A stretch of DNA of 64,000 bases, taken from NCBI RefSeq assembly GCF_030410045.1, contig NZ_JAUFRA010000005.1, positions 248,001 to 312,000 on the forward strand. Direction: 5' to 3'. The position numbers were made by a program, and so were the translations under genes. This DNA comes from Marivivens donghaensis (GTDB lineage: Bacteria; Pseudomonadota; Alphaproteobacteria; Rhodobacterales; Rhodobacteraceae). This document shows positions 51,301-59,710 of this stretch, one piece after another. The notes beneath the pieces were generated by a model. It saw only the letters and a list, made by a program, of their open reading frames with translations, did no database searches and was not told the DNA's origin. Each line of letters starts with the position of its first letter. Position 1 is the first letter of the stretch.

Positions 51301-51593
51301 TTGGTTTCATCGCGCTTGCAGGGATTATCGTGCGGAACTCTATCCTACTGGTGGACTTTATCCGCAACGCCAATGACGACGGCGAGGTGACCGTGGATGT
51401 TCTGATCGAAGCAGGCGCGACCCGTTTCAAACCGATCCTTCTGACCGCGCTTGCGGCGATGATCGGCGCGGCGGTGATCCTGGTTGACCCGATCTTCCAA
51501 GGTCTCGCGATCTCGCTCTTGTTCGGGTTGTTGTCCTCAACCGCTCTGACGGTTCTGGTGATCCCAGCGATCTACCGGATCTTCAAAACCTAA
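48381..51593 (+). CDS. RND efflux transporter permease, second system
   Basis: A 1070-residue inner-membrane proton-driven pump of the HAE-1-like RND type with the normal twelve-helix size. TM4 carries GILVDDAIVVIENIARHWG with both relay Asp residues, unlike the longer pump at 9014. LITEPLETIIKGIDNVEHVY, DVTVKLLPFDNKSELAIMID and a late MIGFIALAGIIVRNSILLVD are standard. It overlaps the adaptor gene and is followed by a terminator. No outer-membrane channel or regulator gene is adjacent. Substrate unknown. Confidence 0.93.
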   Translation: MSNPNQTGSLGIAGHLTRMFLLSPLTPLLLMASLAVGLIALGALPREEEPQISVPLVDIFVEAQGLRVEDAVKLITEPLETIIKGIDNVEHVYSDTRDDHVMVTARFEVGIPSDTAILRVRDKIMANLDRIPVGIPQPMVVGRGINDVPILSVTFSAAEGHEDITAADLTRIAREVEVEAATIENVGLTYLIGATDEAIRVAPNPEKLALYGVTLQQLAGKVQSANSAVPAGTLRDGGEQIGLVVGRTLTTPADIGNLELTTRDGRTVYVRDVADVALVNDIDERHVATLTRDENGEVTRRPAVTLALAKRAGSNAVIVAEEILHRIEGMHGKLIPESVDIEITRDYGETADEKANELLFHLALATISIVILVWLAIGWREAIVVAIVIPVTILLTLFAAYIMGYTLNRVSLFALIFSIGILVDDAIVVIENIARHWGMKKPGQNRFGATIAAVAEVGNPTIVATLTVVVALLPMLFVSGLMGPYMSPIPANASAAMIFSFFVAVILTPWLMLKIAGRAELHHDDGHGFPGGKLGRMYDRIARPLLSGKKSSLIFLLVVVVLSFGSLGLLYTKDVTVKLLPFDNKSELAIMIDLPEGSSVEATDAVAQAAARIAMDMPEVISAQTHAGTAAPFNFNGLVRHYYLRQNPEMGEVQLNLLPKTERDRTSHDIALDLRARLATLNLPEGTVVKAVEPPPGPPVIATLLAEVYGPDADTRREVAEKVRAAFEDIDFVVDVDNNYGVQPRRLRAELMTSDLDFYNVLESDVTQTLQLLNGSSIVGYSHRGEGRRPLPIVMTRDHGDNTLDAMALSTPVPANALPGGRGVVELGDVVQITEERASFPIFRHNGRDTIMVMAEMAGDYEAPLYGMLAVQERLDAMDWPEGMKPEISLNGQPSETDTPVILWDGEWEVTWVTFRDMGAAFGVALLGIYILVVAQFGSFRLPLVILTPVPLTFLGIMGGHWLFGAPFSATSMIGFIALAGIIVRNSILLVDFIRNANDDGEVTVDVLIEAGATRFKPILLTALAAMIGAAVILVDPIFQGLAISLLFGLLSSTALTVLVIPAIYRIFKT

Positions 51594-51600
51594 ACGCAAC

Positions 51601-51635
51601 TTGCGCCCGCCCTCAACAGCGGGCGCAAAACTTTT
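51601..51635 (+). terminator. Terminator after the second RND operon
   Basis: TTGCGCCCGC (51601-51610) and GCGGGCGCAA (51619-51628) form a perfect 10-bp stem with an eight-base loop, followed by AACTTTT. It is seven bases after the permease stop. The minus-strand side has no T-run, so it serves the rightward operon. Confidence 0.88.
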
Positions 51636-51640
51636 AGAGG

Positions 51641-52768
51641 TCAGTCAAACACGACAACCTGACGGATCGCGGCCCCTTCGGCCAAACGATCAAAGCCCTC
51701 GTTGATGTCATCAAGTTTGATCTGGTGGGTCATCAGCTTTTCAATCGGCAACTGCCCCCGCATCATCATAGACGCAAAGCGCGGAATATCCCGCAGCGGC
51801 ACGCATGATCCCACATAAGACCCCTTGAGCGTTTGTTCGTTCGCGGTGAGCGACACGGCAGGGATTTTCAACTCGTGCTGCGGGTTCGGCAGGCCAGCGG
51901 TGACAGTCGTCCCACCACGGCGCGTCACGTCATAGGCGTATTTCAACGCAGGCACCGCGCCCGCTACCTCGACCGCGAGGTCCACACCACCACCCGTCAT
52001 ATCGCGCAGCTTTTGAACCGCGCCTTCCTCGGACGGATCAATCGCGGCAGTCGCGCCCAGTTCCAGCGCAAAGGCGCGTTTGTCGGCGGCAAGGTCAACC
52101 GCGATGACTTCACGTGCGCCACCCGCAATCGCGCCCAAGAGCGCGGCAAGGCCAACACCGCCCAAGCCCACCACCGCGCAGGTCTGCCCTGCCCGCAGGT
52201 TGCCAGAGTTCAGCACAGCGCCAACGCCCGTCAGAACCGCACAGCCCAAAAGCGCCGCACGATCCAGCGGAATGTCTTTGTCGATCTTCACGCAAGACGC
52301 CTCGGACACCACGGCGTAGTCTGAGAACGCTGAGACGCCGACATGGTGGTTCACAGTGTGACCCTCGTGGCTGATCCGTTTGTCACCCCCGATCAGGCTT
52401 CCCTTGCCCGCTGCCGCCGCCGCAGGAATGCAGAGCGCGGGGCGGCCTTCGGCGCAGGGCACGCAGTGACCACAGGACGGCGCAAAGACCAGAACCACGT
52501 GATCGCCCTTGGCAAAGCGGGTGACGTTCGGGCCGACGGATTCGACCACGCCAGAGGCTTCGTGACCGAGAGCCACAGGCATATCGCGCGGACGGTCGCC
52601 GTTGATGACTGAGAGGTCAGAGTGACACAGACCCGCCGCCGCCATTTTGATCAGGAGTTCCCCACTGCCAGGCTCGGACAGCTCTGCCTCAACGATTTCA
52701 ATGGGTTTTGTCTCTGCATAGGGGCGTGCATTCCCCATTTGTCGCAGCAAAGCGATCCGCGTTTTCAT
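51641..52768 (-). CDS. Zinc-dependent alcohol dehydrogenase (MDR family, class III-like)
   Basis: A 375-residue NAD(P)-dependent oxidoreductase. Catalytic zinc ligands are Cys in AGLCHSDLSVI and His in ALGHEASGVVESVGPNV. The structural zinc lobe has four Cys in CGHCVPCAEGRPALC. The Rossmann motif is VVGLGGVGLAALLGAI, and VDLAADKRAFALELGA suggests NAD preference because of the Asp. GGAGG precedes the ATG at 52768. It resembles aryl- and formaldehyde-dehydrogenase-like enzymes but the substrate cannot be set. It follows the glycerate kinase gene by 79 bases on the same strand. Confidence 0.92.
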   Translation of the reverse strand: MKTRIALLRQMGNARPYAETKPIEIVEAELSEPGSGELLIKMAAAGLCHSDLSVINGDRPRDMPVALGHEASGVVESVGPNVTRFAKGDHVVLVFAPSCGHCVPCAEGRPALCIPAAAAAGKGSLIGGDKRISHEGHTVNHHVGVSAFSDYAVVSEASCVKIDKDIPLDRAALLGCAVLTGVGAVLNSGNLRAGQTCAVVGLGGVGLAALLGAIAGGAREVIAVDLAADKRAFALELGATAAIDPSEEGAVQKLRDMTGGGVDLAVEVAGAVPALKYAYDVTRRGGTTVTAGLPNPQHELKIPAVSLTANEQTLKGSYVGSCVPLRDIPRFASMMMRGQLPIEKLMTHQIKLDDINEGFDRLAEGAAIRQVVVFD

Positions 52769-52847
52769 CAGGTCCTCCGTCTCTGTTTACACCACTTTCG
52801 GGCGAGAGCGGAGTTGAGGCAAGAGAAATTGAAGGATTGTTCAATTC

Positions 52848-54041
52848 TTATCGAATGAGGACACCCAGATCGGCCACATTGGTCCCAGTGCCGCCTGTCA
52901 TCAACAAATCCCCCGCAAGGCCCAGTGCAGCGTAGCTGTCGTTATTGTCCAAGAGCGCCGCCAGATCACCGCCCGCCGCCGCGATCCGCGCAAGCGTGCC
53001 CTCGTCGACCAAACCACCCGCAGCGTCCGTCGGTCCATCACGCCCGTCCGATCCGCCCTGAAGGCAGGTCCAGTTGGTCCAACCCCGTGCCTGTGCCTCA
53101 ATCGCGATGCGCAGGGCAAGCTCTTGGTTACGGCCACCGCGCCCTGTGCCCTTGAGCGTCACGGTCGTTTCACCGCCCCAAATGGTTACGCCCTCACCTG
53201 CCGCATCACAGATTTCACGGGCCGCATCGGCAACGTCCCCTTCGATGGCGGTGGGAATGACATGCGCCACGCCAGCCTCTGCGGCCATTGCGGCGACCGA
53301 TTGGGCGTTTGATCCGATCAGGATGTTCTGCGCCTCTGCAATCGGCTGGTCAGCGTCAGAACGGGTGAGCCAATCGCGCACCGACTGCGTCACACGGTCC
53401 CAGATGTTCAGGCGTTCCAATACGGCAATCGCATCCTCGCGTGTGCCCAAAGGCGCAACGGTTGGCCCGCTGGCAATTGTAGAGAGGTCATCGCCCACCA
53501 CATCCGACAGGATCAGCGCCCGCAGGTCGCGCCCCGCACAGAGCCGCGCCAAACCGCCCCCTTTGATCAGAGACAGTTGCTGGCGCAGCAAGTTCATCGT
53601 CCGAATATCCGCCCCCGACGCCAAGAGGAGCCTGCTGACCTCGGCCTTATCGTCGAGCGTGATGTTCCCCGCAGGTGCAGGCAGCAGCGCCGACCCACCG
53701 CCCGAGACGAGCACCAGAACGGGACCCGTGGTGGATTGGATCGCCTCGATAAAGGCGCGCGCGCCAGCGGCACCGCCCTCGTCTGGGACGGGGTGGCCTG
53801 CGGTGATCACGGTCGCGCCGTCTAGCGGAGACGCGTTTTCAGCGTTGGTCACCACGATGGTTGGCACGCCCGCGAAACGGTCCAACGCCGCCTCGGCCAT
53901 ACGGCGGGCGGCTTTACCAACCGAGAGGATCAGCGCGGGGGCTGTATCGGGCAATGCGCCTTGGACGCCGGTAAAGGGATCAGCGGCAGCGACGCCTGCG
54001 TTGAAAATTCGGGTAGCCATTTGGCGCATATCTTGGGTCAT
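52848..54041 (-). CDS. Glycerate 2-kinase (MOFRL/DUF4147 family)
   Basis: A 397-residue kinase that phosphorylates glycerate, feeding serine-cycle, glyoxylate or tartronate products into glycolysis. The N-terminal domain has VGKAARRMAEAAL, TAGHPVPDEGGAAGARAFIE, LVLVSGGGSALLPAP and LSDVVGDDLSTIASGPTVA. The C-terminal MOFRL motif reads GRGGRNQELALRIAIEAQAR and GSDGRDGPTDAAGGLVD. These are diagnostic. The frame could start at ATG 54041 or at a second ATG four codons in. It diverges from imuA, with 127 bases between the starts. Confidence 0.93.
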   Translation of the reverse strand: MTQDMRQMATRIFNAGVAAADPFTGVQGALPDTAPALILSVGKAARRMAEAALDRFAGVPTIVVTNAENASPLDGATVITAGHPVPDEGGAAGARAFIEAIQSTTGPVLVLVSGGGSALLPAPAGNITLDDKAEVSRLLLASGADIRTMNLLRQQLSLIKGGGLARLCAGRDLRALILSDVVGDDLSTIASGPTVAPLGTREDAIAVLERLNIWDRVTQSVRDWLTRSDADQPIAEAQNILIGSNAQSVAAMAAEAGVAHVIPTAIEGDVADAAREICDAAGEGVTIWGGETTVTLKGTGRGGRNQELALRIAIEAQARGWTNWTCLQGGSDGRDGPTDAAGGLVDEGTLARIAAAGGDLAALLDNNDSYAALGLAGDLLMTGGTGTNVADLGVLIR

Positions 54042-54141
54042 GGGCGGATCGTTACCTAGCCGTTTTCCAAGGGCAAGGCATTTTCAGATCTTTGCCCCTC
54101 TGCCCATCAGGATATTTGACGGAAGGTGGCGACTCGATGTA

Positions 54142-54156
54142 GAACAAAAAGAGAAC
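54142..54156 (+). promoter_or_regulatory. LexA (SOS) box upstream of imuA
   Basis: GAAC-N7-GAAC (GAAC at 54142-54145 and 54153-54156) is the alphaproteobacterial LexA operator, equivalent to GTTC-N7-GTTC on the other strand. A TTGACG -35 candidate is at 54116-54121, and the box overlaps the expected -10 region (TAGAAC at 54140-54145), 13 bases before the imuA ATG. DNA-damage induction of the whole cassette is the clear expectation. Confidence 0.9.
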
Positions 54157-54168
54157 AAAGAGTCTGCC

Positions 54169-54786
54169 ATGTCCCGTCCAACGCCCAAAGATGCCACCCT
54201 GTCAGAGGTGTTTAGCCCCCGCGCTATTGATGCAGCAGCGGTGGGTTTTGTGCTGGCCCATCTGGACACGGCCAAACCCGTTCTGTGGATTCAGGACCGT
54301 CTATCGCGCAAGGAAACAGGCCGCCCACATCTGCGCGGGTTGCCTCGCCCGATTGAGATCATCCATGTGGACGCCAACCGCCCCGTCGATGTCCTTTGGG
54401 CGATGGAGGAAGGGTTACGTTGCCCTGCCTTTGGCGCCGTGTTGGGCGAGGTCTGGGGTGATCCTGCCGTCCTCGATTTTACCGCGACGAAACGGCTGGC
54501 CTTGCGGTCAGAGGCGCATCGTATTCCCGCGTGGCTCATTCGGCGGGCGGCCACTGCGGGGTTGAGTGCGGCGCGCAATCGCTGGCGCGTGGCCTCTTTG
54601 CAATCGCTCAAACACCCGTGGGACAGCCGCGCCCCCGGTGCGCCCGTCTGGGAGGCTGATTTATTCCGATCCCGCTGGGGCAAAACGGGGCGTTGGGTGG
54701 CACAGTATGATGGCACCCGATTGACCTTTGACCACGGCGTTGAGGCAGACGCCTATGACGACCAGCGGAGGGAGGCTGAAGGGTGA
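54169..54786 (+). CDS. imuA: ImuA, translesion-synthesis cassette protein
   Basis: A 205-residue RecA-like protein of the SOS mutagenesis cassette. It starts MSRPTPKDATLSEVFSPRAI directly after the LexA box. AKPVLWIQDRLSRKETGRPH and LWAMEEGLRCPAFGAVLGEV, and the C-terminal VASLQSLKHPWDSRAPGAPV with LFRSRWGKTGRW, match alphaproteobacterial ImuA. The frame stays open far upstream, antisense to the glycerate kinase gene, but ATG 54169 is set by conservation and by the operator. It overlaps imuB by four bases (GTGA). Confidence 0.92.
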   Translation: MSRPTPKDATLSEVFSPRAIDAAAVGFVLAHLDTAKPVLWIQDRLSRKETGRPHLRGLPRPIEIIHVDANRPVDVLWAMEEGLRCPAFGAVLGEVWGDPAVLDFTATKRLALRSEAHRIPAWLIRRAATAGLSAARNRWRVASLQSLKHPWDSRAPGAPVWEADLFRSRWGKTGRWVAQYDGTRLTFDHGVEADAYDDQRREAEG

Positions 54787-56411
54787 GCCGCCTGTCATCA
54801 CGGGACATGGACCTCGCTGCCGCCCTGAAACAGTTAGAAACGGGGCTACAGACCCCTGCGCCAGACTGGGCCAAACCGAAACCATCGGGGCGGCGCATTC
54901 TGTCCCTCCACCTACCCCGCTTTGCGATGGACCGCTGGCAGATCATGGCGGATCGGCGCGGCGATAGCCCACCTGCGGATATGCCCTGCGCCTTGGCCGT
55001 GGATAGCGCACGGGGCGCGATGATCCATGCCACCAACCACGCAGCCGAAGCCGCGGGCGTCTATATCGGTGCCCGCGTTGTCGATATGCGGGCGATCTGC
55101 CCTGCGCTGCACCTCGACCATGCGGATGTGGACAGCGATGCCCGTGCGCTGGAACGGCTGATGCTATGGTCGCGGCGATGGGCGCCTTGGACCGCGCGGG
55201 ATGGGGCCGATGGGATCGTGATGGACATCACGGGCTGCGCTCACCTCTTTGGTGGAGAGGACGCGATGCTCTTGCAGATCGAGGACCGTCTGGCGGGCCT
55301 CGGCCTCAACTCTGCGAGCGCGATTGCCCCGACCCATGGCGCGGCATGGGGGCTGGCTCGCTTTGGCGCGGTGCGGGCGGTCTGCCCGCCGGATCAGCTA
55401 GAGACACAGATCAGCGCCCTGCCCGTGCGAGCCTTGCGGATCACGGATGACACGACGCTGTTGCTCAATCGGTTGGGGCTAAAGACCATCGGCGATCTGA
55501 TTGCGGTGCCGCGTGTGCCTCTTGCCCGTCGGTTTGCCCGTGCGCCGCTGGCGGAAAACCCGCTGATGCGGCTCGACCAGATGGTGGGGAAATTGGCAGA
55601 GCCGCTGGATGCGCCAGATGATCCACCTCGGTTCATCACCCACGCCCGCCTGCCCGAACCCGTCCAAGATCCGACCGAATGGATTCCCCAACTGGCCCAA
55701 GACCTCTGCGCCGATCTAGAGGCCGCAGGGTTTGGCGCGCGGCGGATCACGCTGACCGTGTATCGCACCGATGGGGATGTGTCCTCTGTCACGGTCGCGA
55801 CCAGCCAGCCCAGCCGCGATGCCGCCCATCTGGCCAAACTTTTTGACGGGAAGCTGGACCGCATCGACCCTGGCTATGGGTTTGACCTGATCACCCTCGC
55901 CGCGCCCTTTGTCGAACAGATGGGGAAGCTACAGCACCGCTTGGACCGCCGCGCCACGGATGGCAGCGAACTCGCGCAGACCATCGACCGTCTCACCGCG
56001 CGGTTTGGGCCGCGTGGGGTGCTGCGTCCTGCCTCGTTAGAGCGGCATATCCCCGAACGTTCGGAACAGTGGCGACCTGCGATGGCGGGCACCCCTGACC
56101 CTGCCGCCACCCATCCACGGCGGCCCATTCGCCTGCTCGAACACCCAGAGGAAATCCGCGTCCTCTATGCCGTGCCCGAAGGTCCGCCCGCCCAGTTTGT
56201 CTGGCGGCGGCAGGTGCACCGCGTCGGCCGCTTTGACGGGCCAGAGCGGATTGCCCCCGAATGGTGGGCCGACAAACCCGGCACGCGACTGCGCGATTAC
56301 TACAAGGTCGAGGATCAGCACGGCCTGCGCCTGTGGATTTACCGCGAGGGCGTGCTGGGCGATCTGCGTGGGGCAGAGCCGCGTTGGTTCCTGCATGGGC
56401 TCTTTGCCTGA
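54783..56411 (+). CDS. imuB: ImuB, Y-family polymerase-like protein of the mutasome
   Basis: A 542-residue Y-family polymerase homologue that lacks polymerase activity in known cases and docks ImuA, DnaE2 and the sliding clamp. The palm region starts RRILSLHLPRFAMDRWQIMA, where active Y polymerases have acidic residues, with LHLDHADVDSDARALERLML and DGIVMDITGCAHLFGGEDAM next. The little-finger part has RLPEPVQDPTEWIPQLAQDL, and the C-terminus has RIAPEWWADKPGTRLRDYYK. It starts at a GTG overlapping imuA and its stop overlaps dnaE2 by one base (TGATG). Confidence 0.94.
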   Translation: MSRLSSRDMDLAAALKQLETGLQTPAPDWAKPKPSGRRILSLHLPRFAMDRWQIMADRRGDSPPADMPCALAVDSARGAMIHATNHAAEAAGVYIGARVVDMRAICPALHLDHADVDSDARALERLMLWSRRWAPWTARDGADGIVMDITGCAHLFGGEDAMLLQIEDRLAGLGLNSASAIAPTHGAAWGLARFGAVRAVCPPDQLETQISALPVRALRITDDTTLLLNRLGLKTIGDLIAVPRVPLARRFARAPLAENPLMRLDQMVGKLAEPLDAPDDPPRFITHARLPEPVQDPTEWIPQLAQDLCADLEAAGFGARRITLTVYRTDGDVSSVTVATSQPSRDAAHLAKLFDGKLDRIDPGYGFDLITLAAPFVEQMGKLQHRLDRRATDGSELAQTIDRLTARFGPRGVLRPASLERHIPERSEQWRPAMAGTPDPAATHPRRPIRLLEHPEEIRVLYAVPEGPPAQFVWRRQVHRVGRFDGPERIAPEWWADKPGTRLRDYYKVEDQHGLRLWIYREGVLGDLRGAEPRWFLHGLFA

Positions 56412-59400
56412 TGCCCGACATTACGCCCCATCACCCGAAACGGAGCCTGCCTGACGACAGCGACTTCCCCCCCAATCCGCGCAGCGCCTATGTGGAACTG
56501 GGCCTCACGAGCTGCTTTTCCTTTTTGCGTGGCGCGTCAGAGGCCTGCGATCTGGTGCAGACCGCGTGGGAGGCGGGCTATGATGCGCTTGGCGTGGCGG
56601 ATCACAACACGCTTGCGGGGGTCGTGCGGTTCTATGTGGAGGCGGAAAAGGCGCATATCCGCCCGCTGATCGGCTGTCGAATTGTGCTGACCGAGGGCGA
56701 TATGATCCTCGCCTATCCCACGGATCGGGCCAGCTATGGCCGCCTGTCTACGCTGTTGTCCAAGGGCAAACGCCACACGCCCGATGGCACGTGGCAGGAT
56801 AAAGGGGCCTGTGACATTCCGCTGGCCGACCTGCGCGCTGCGGCAGAGGGATTGCGGCTGATTGTGATCCCGCCCGACGATTTGACCACATGGGAACCAC
56901 GGCTCAAGCACCTCAAACGCAGCGTGCCGCAGATCACCCATATCGCTGCGGCCTACCTCTATCGCGGGGCGGATCGCGCACGGATCAACCATCTGGATGC
57001 GCTGGCCGATCGCAACGGGCTGTCGATCCTTGCCACCAATGACGTGCTCTATCACGCTCCCGACCGCAGGCCCCTGCAGGATGTGATGACCTGCATCCGT
57101 GAAAAACGACGGCTGAGCGATGCAGGCTACCTGCTAGAGCCGAACGCCGAACGGCACCTGAAAACGCCCGCAGAGATGTGCCGCCTGTTTGCCGAATGGC
57201 CCCATGCGATCCGCGCCACCCGCGAGGTGGCCGATAGCATCCGTTTTGACCTGCGCGAACTGTCCTATGAATACCCCAAAGAGGTCGTGCCAGAGGGACA
57301 AAGCCCGCAGGCCTACCTAGAGCAATTGACGTGGAAAGGTACCGCTGAGCGTTATCCTGACGGGATACCCGATGAGACGGTCAAAGTTATACAAAAAGAA
57401 CTTCGTATGATCGAAAAGCTCGATATTGCGCGGTATTTCTTAACTATTCACGACATCATCTGTTTCGCCCGCGACCAGAGCAGCCCTCCGATCCTGTGTC
57501 AGGGGCGCGGATCGGCGGCGAATTCGGCGGTGTGTTATGTGCTCGGCATTACGGCGGTGGACCCCGCGCAGCACCAGCTTTTGTTCGAACGTTTCATTTC
57601 TGAGGAACGTAAGGAACCGCCCGATATCGACGTCGATTTCGAACACGAACGGCGCGAGGAAGTGATCCAGCACATCTATGCCAAATACGGGCGGGATCGG
57701 GCGGGGTTATGTGGGACGGTGATCCACTACCGCCCCCGCTCTGCCATCCGCGAGGTGGGCAAGGTCATGGGCCTGTCCGAGGATGTCACCAGCGCCATCG
57801 CCAAAACCGTTTGGGGATCGTGGGGCACCGATGTTGAAGAAAAACGCGTCACAGAGGCGGGATTGGACTTGAGCGACCCGTTGTTGCGTCGCACGCTGAC
57901 CGTGGCCCGCCAAATGATCGGGATGCCGCGTCACCTCTCGCAGCATGTGGGCGGGTTTATCCTGACCGAACGGCCCCTGACCGAAACCGTTCCCATCGGC
58001 AATGGCGCGATGGCGGATCGGAGTTTCATCGAATGGGATAAGGACGACATTGATGCGCTGGGGATCCTCAAGGTGGATATCCTCGCGCTTGGCATGTTGA
58101 CCTGCATCCGCAAGTGTTTCGATTTAATTTCAGCGCATTACGGAAAACACCTCACCCTCGCCACTACGCCCAGAGAGGACCCGAGGGTCTACGATATGCT
58201 CTGCCGTGGGGACAGCATCGGGGTGTTTCAGGTGGAAAGCCGTGCCCAGATCAACATGCTGCCGCGACTGCGGCCGCGTGAATTTTACGACCTCGTGGTG
58301 CAGGTCGCGATTGTGCGGCCGGGGCCTATTCAGGGCGACATGGTACATCCCTATTTGCGACGGCGGAGCGGTGAGGAACCCGTGATCTATCCGTCCCCCG
58401 CGCCGCCCCATCACCCCGAAGAACTGCGGCAAATCCTTTGGCGGACATTCGGTGTGCCGATCTTTCAGGAACAGGCGATGAAGATCGCGATTGAAGCGGC
58501 AGAGTTTTCGCCCGCCGAGGCCAATGAACTGCGCAAGGCGATGGCGACCTTCCGCAGCCGTGGCACCATTGGGCGGCTTGAGGAAAAGATGGTCGGGCGG
58601 ATGGTGACGCGCGGCTATGACGAGGAATTCGCCCGCCGTTGTTTCGACCAGATCAAGGGCTTTGGCGAGTACGGGTTTCCCGAAAGCCACGCGGCGAGCT
58701 TTGCCCAGTTGGTCTATGTGTCGAGTTGGCTCAAATGCCATTACCCCGCGGCCTTTTGCGCGGCCCTGCTGAATGCGCAGCCGATGGGATTTTATGCTCC
58801 TGCGCAGCTGGTGCGTGATGCCCGCGAGCACGGCGTGATCGTACGCCCGCCCGATGTGAATTACTCGGACTGGGACACCACATTGGAACCCGTCAGCGGG
58901 GGCTTTGCGCTGCGATTGGGGTTCCGTCAGATCAGCGGGTTTCCACAGGCGGCGGCCCTGCGGTTGATGGCGTCCCGCGACAAGCCGTTTCGGGATGTCA
59001 AATCGCTCCAAGAGGTTGGGATCAGCGCGGCCCACATCCGCAAACTGGCGGAGGCAGACGCGATGCGGTCGCTGTTTATTGACCGCAGACAAGCCCTCTG
59101 GGAGGCAAAATCGCTCCGCGACGCGCCCGATCTGCCACTGTTTGCCGAGACGCGCGATGAGGGCGCCGAACCCGCTGTCGCCCTACCCCAGATGCCCAAT
59201 TGCGAACAGGTCGTGGCGGATTATCAGACGCTGCATCTGTCGCTCAAGGCGCATCCGATGGGGTTCTTGCGCGCAGGCATGCGGAAAAAGGGCTATGGCG
59301 CGACCCGCGATCTGATGCAGTCCCGCCCGTGGCAAAAGGTCAAACTGGCGGGGTTGGTGCTGATCCGTCAACGGCCTGGATCGGCCAAGGGCGTGTGCTT

Positions 59401-59710
59401 TATCACCATTGAGGATGAAACTGGCGTCGCCAATATCGTCGTTTGGCCCAAGATGATGGAGGCCTATCGCAAGGTGGTAATGCAGTCTCGGCTCTTGTCC
59501 GTCGAGGGGTATATCCAGCGCGAGGGCGACATCATCCACGTTGTGGCGCAGCATCTAGAGGATCGGTCGGATGCGCTTTTGCGATTGGCGCCCGAGGCGA
59601 TGGCACCCCCGATGGCCCGCGCGGATGAGGTCACAAAACCCATTCCCGCAGGCGCCGCCCGTCACCCCCGCAACGTCCGCGTCATCCCCAAAAGCCGCGA
59701 TTTCCACTAG
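56411..59710 (+). CDS. dnaE2: Error-prone DNA polymerase DnaE2 (ImuC)
   Basis: A 1099-residue C-family polymerase alpha subunit that does the mutagenic bypass synthesis. The N-terminal PHP domain begins YVELGLTSCFSFLRGASEAC and ADHNTLAGVVRFYVEAEKAH. The polymerase palm carries LCQGRGSAANSAVCYVLGIT and the catalytic acidic pair in PPDIDVDFEHERREEVIQ. An OB-fold lies near the C-terminus (KLAGLVLIRQRPGSAKGVCF, VANIVVWPKMME). The PHP His of LTSCFSFL, normally an H in DnaE1 (LHxHS), is a Cys, as usual in DnaE2. ATG 56411 overlaps the imuB stop. It is the last gene of the SOS operon and its 3' end overlaps the convergent LysR gene by four bases. Confidence 0.96.
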   Translation: MPDITPHHPKRSLPDDSDFPPNPRSAYVELGLTSCFSFLRGASEACDLVQTAWEAGYDALGVADHNTLAGVVRFYVEAEKAHIRPLIGCRIVLTEGDMILAYPTDRASYGRLSTLLSKGKRHTPDGTWQDKGACDIPLADLRAAAEGLRLIVIPPDDLTTWEPRLKHLKRSVPQITHIAAAYLYRGADRARINHLDALADRNGLSILATNDVLYHAPDRRPLQDVMTCIREKRRLSDAGYLLEPNAERHLKTPAEMCRLFAEWPHAIRATREVADSIRFDLRELSYEYPKEVVPEGQSPQAYLEQLTWKGTAERYPDGIPDETVKVIQKELRMIEKLDIARYFLTIHDIICFARDQSSPPILCQGRGSAANSAVCYVLGITAVDPAQHQLLFERFISEERKEPPDIDVDFEHERREEVIQHIYAKYGRDRAGLCGTVIHYRPRSAIREVGKVMGLSEDVTSAIAKTVWGSWGTDVEEKRVTEAGLDLSDPLLRRTLTVARQMIGMPRHLSQHVGGFILTERPLTETVPIGNGAMADRSFIEWDKDDIDALGILKVDILALGMLTCIRKCFDLISAHYGKHLTLATTPREDPRVYDMLCRGDSIGVFQVESRAQINMLPRLRPREFYDLVVQVAIVRPGPIQGDMVHPYLRRRSGEEPVIYPSPAPPHHPEELRQILWRTFGVPIFQEQAMKIAIEAAEFSPAEANELRKAMATFRSRGTIGRLEEKMVGRMVTRGYDEEFARRCFDQIKGFGEYGFPESHAASFAQLVYVSSWLKCHYPAAFCAALLNAQPMGFYAPAQLVRDAREHGVIVRPPDVNYSDWDTTLEPVSGGFALRLGFRQISGFPQAAALRLMASRDKPFRDVKSLQEVGISAAHIRKLAEADAMRSLFIDRRQALWEAKSLRDAPDLPLFAETRDEGAEPAVALPQMPNCEQVVADYQTLHLSLKAHPMGFLRAGMRKKGYGATRDLMQSRPWQKVKLAGLVLIRQRPGSAKGVCFITIEDETGVANIVVWPKMMEAYRKVVMQSRLLSVEGYIQREGDIIHVVAQHLEDRSDALLRLAPEAMAPPMARADEVTKPIPAGAARHPRNVRVIPKSRDFH

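Noticed and set aside
53074..54168. A possible 365-residue upstream extension of imuA
   Set aside because: It runs antisense through the glycerate kinase gene; the LexA box and the conserved N-terminus place the start at 54169.
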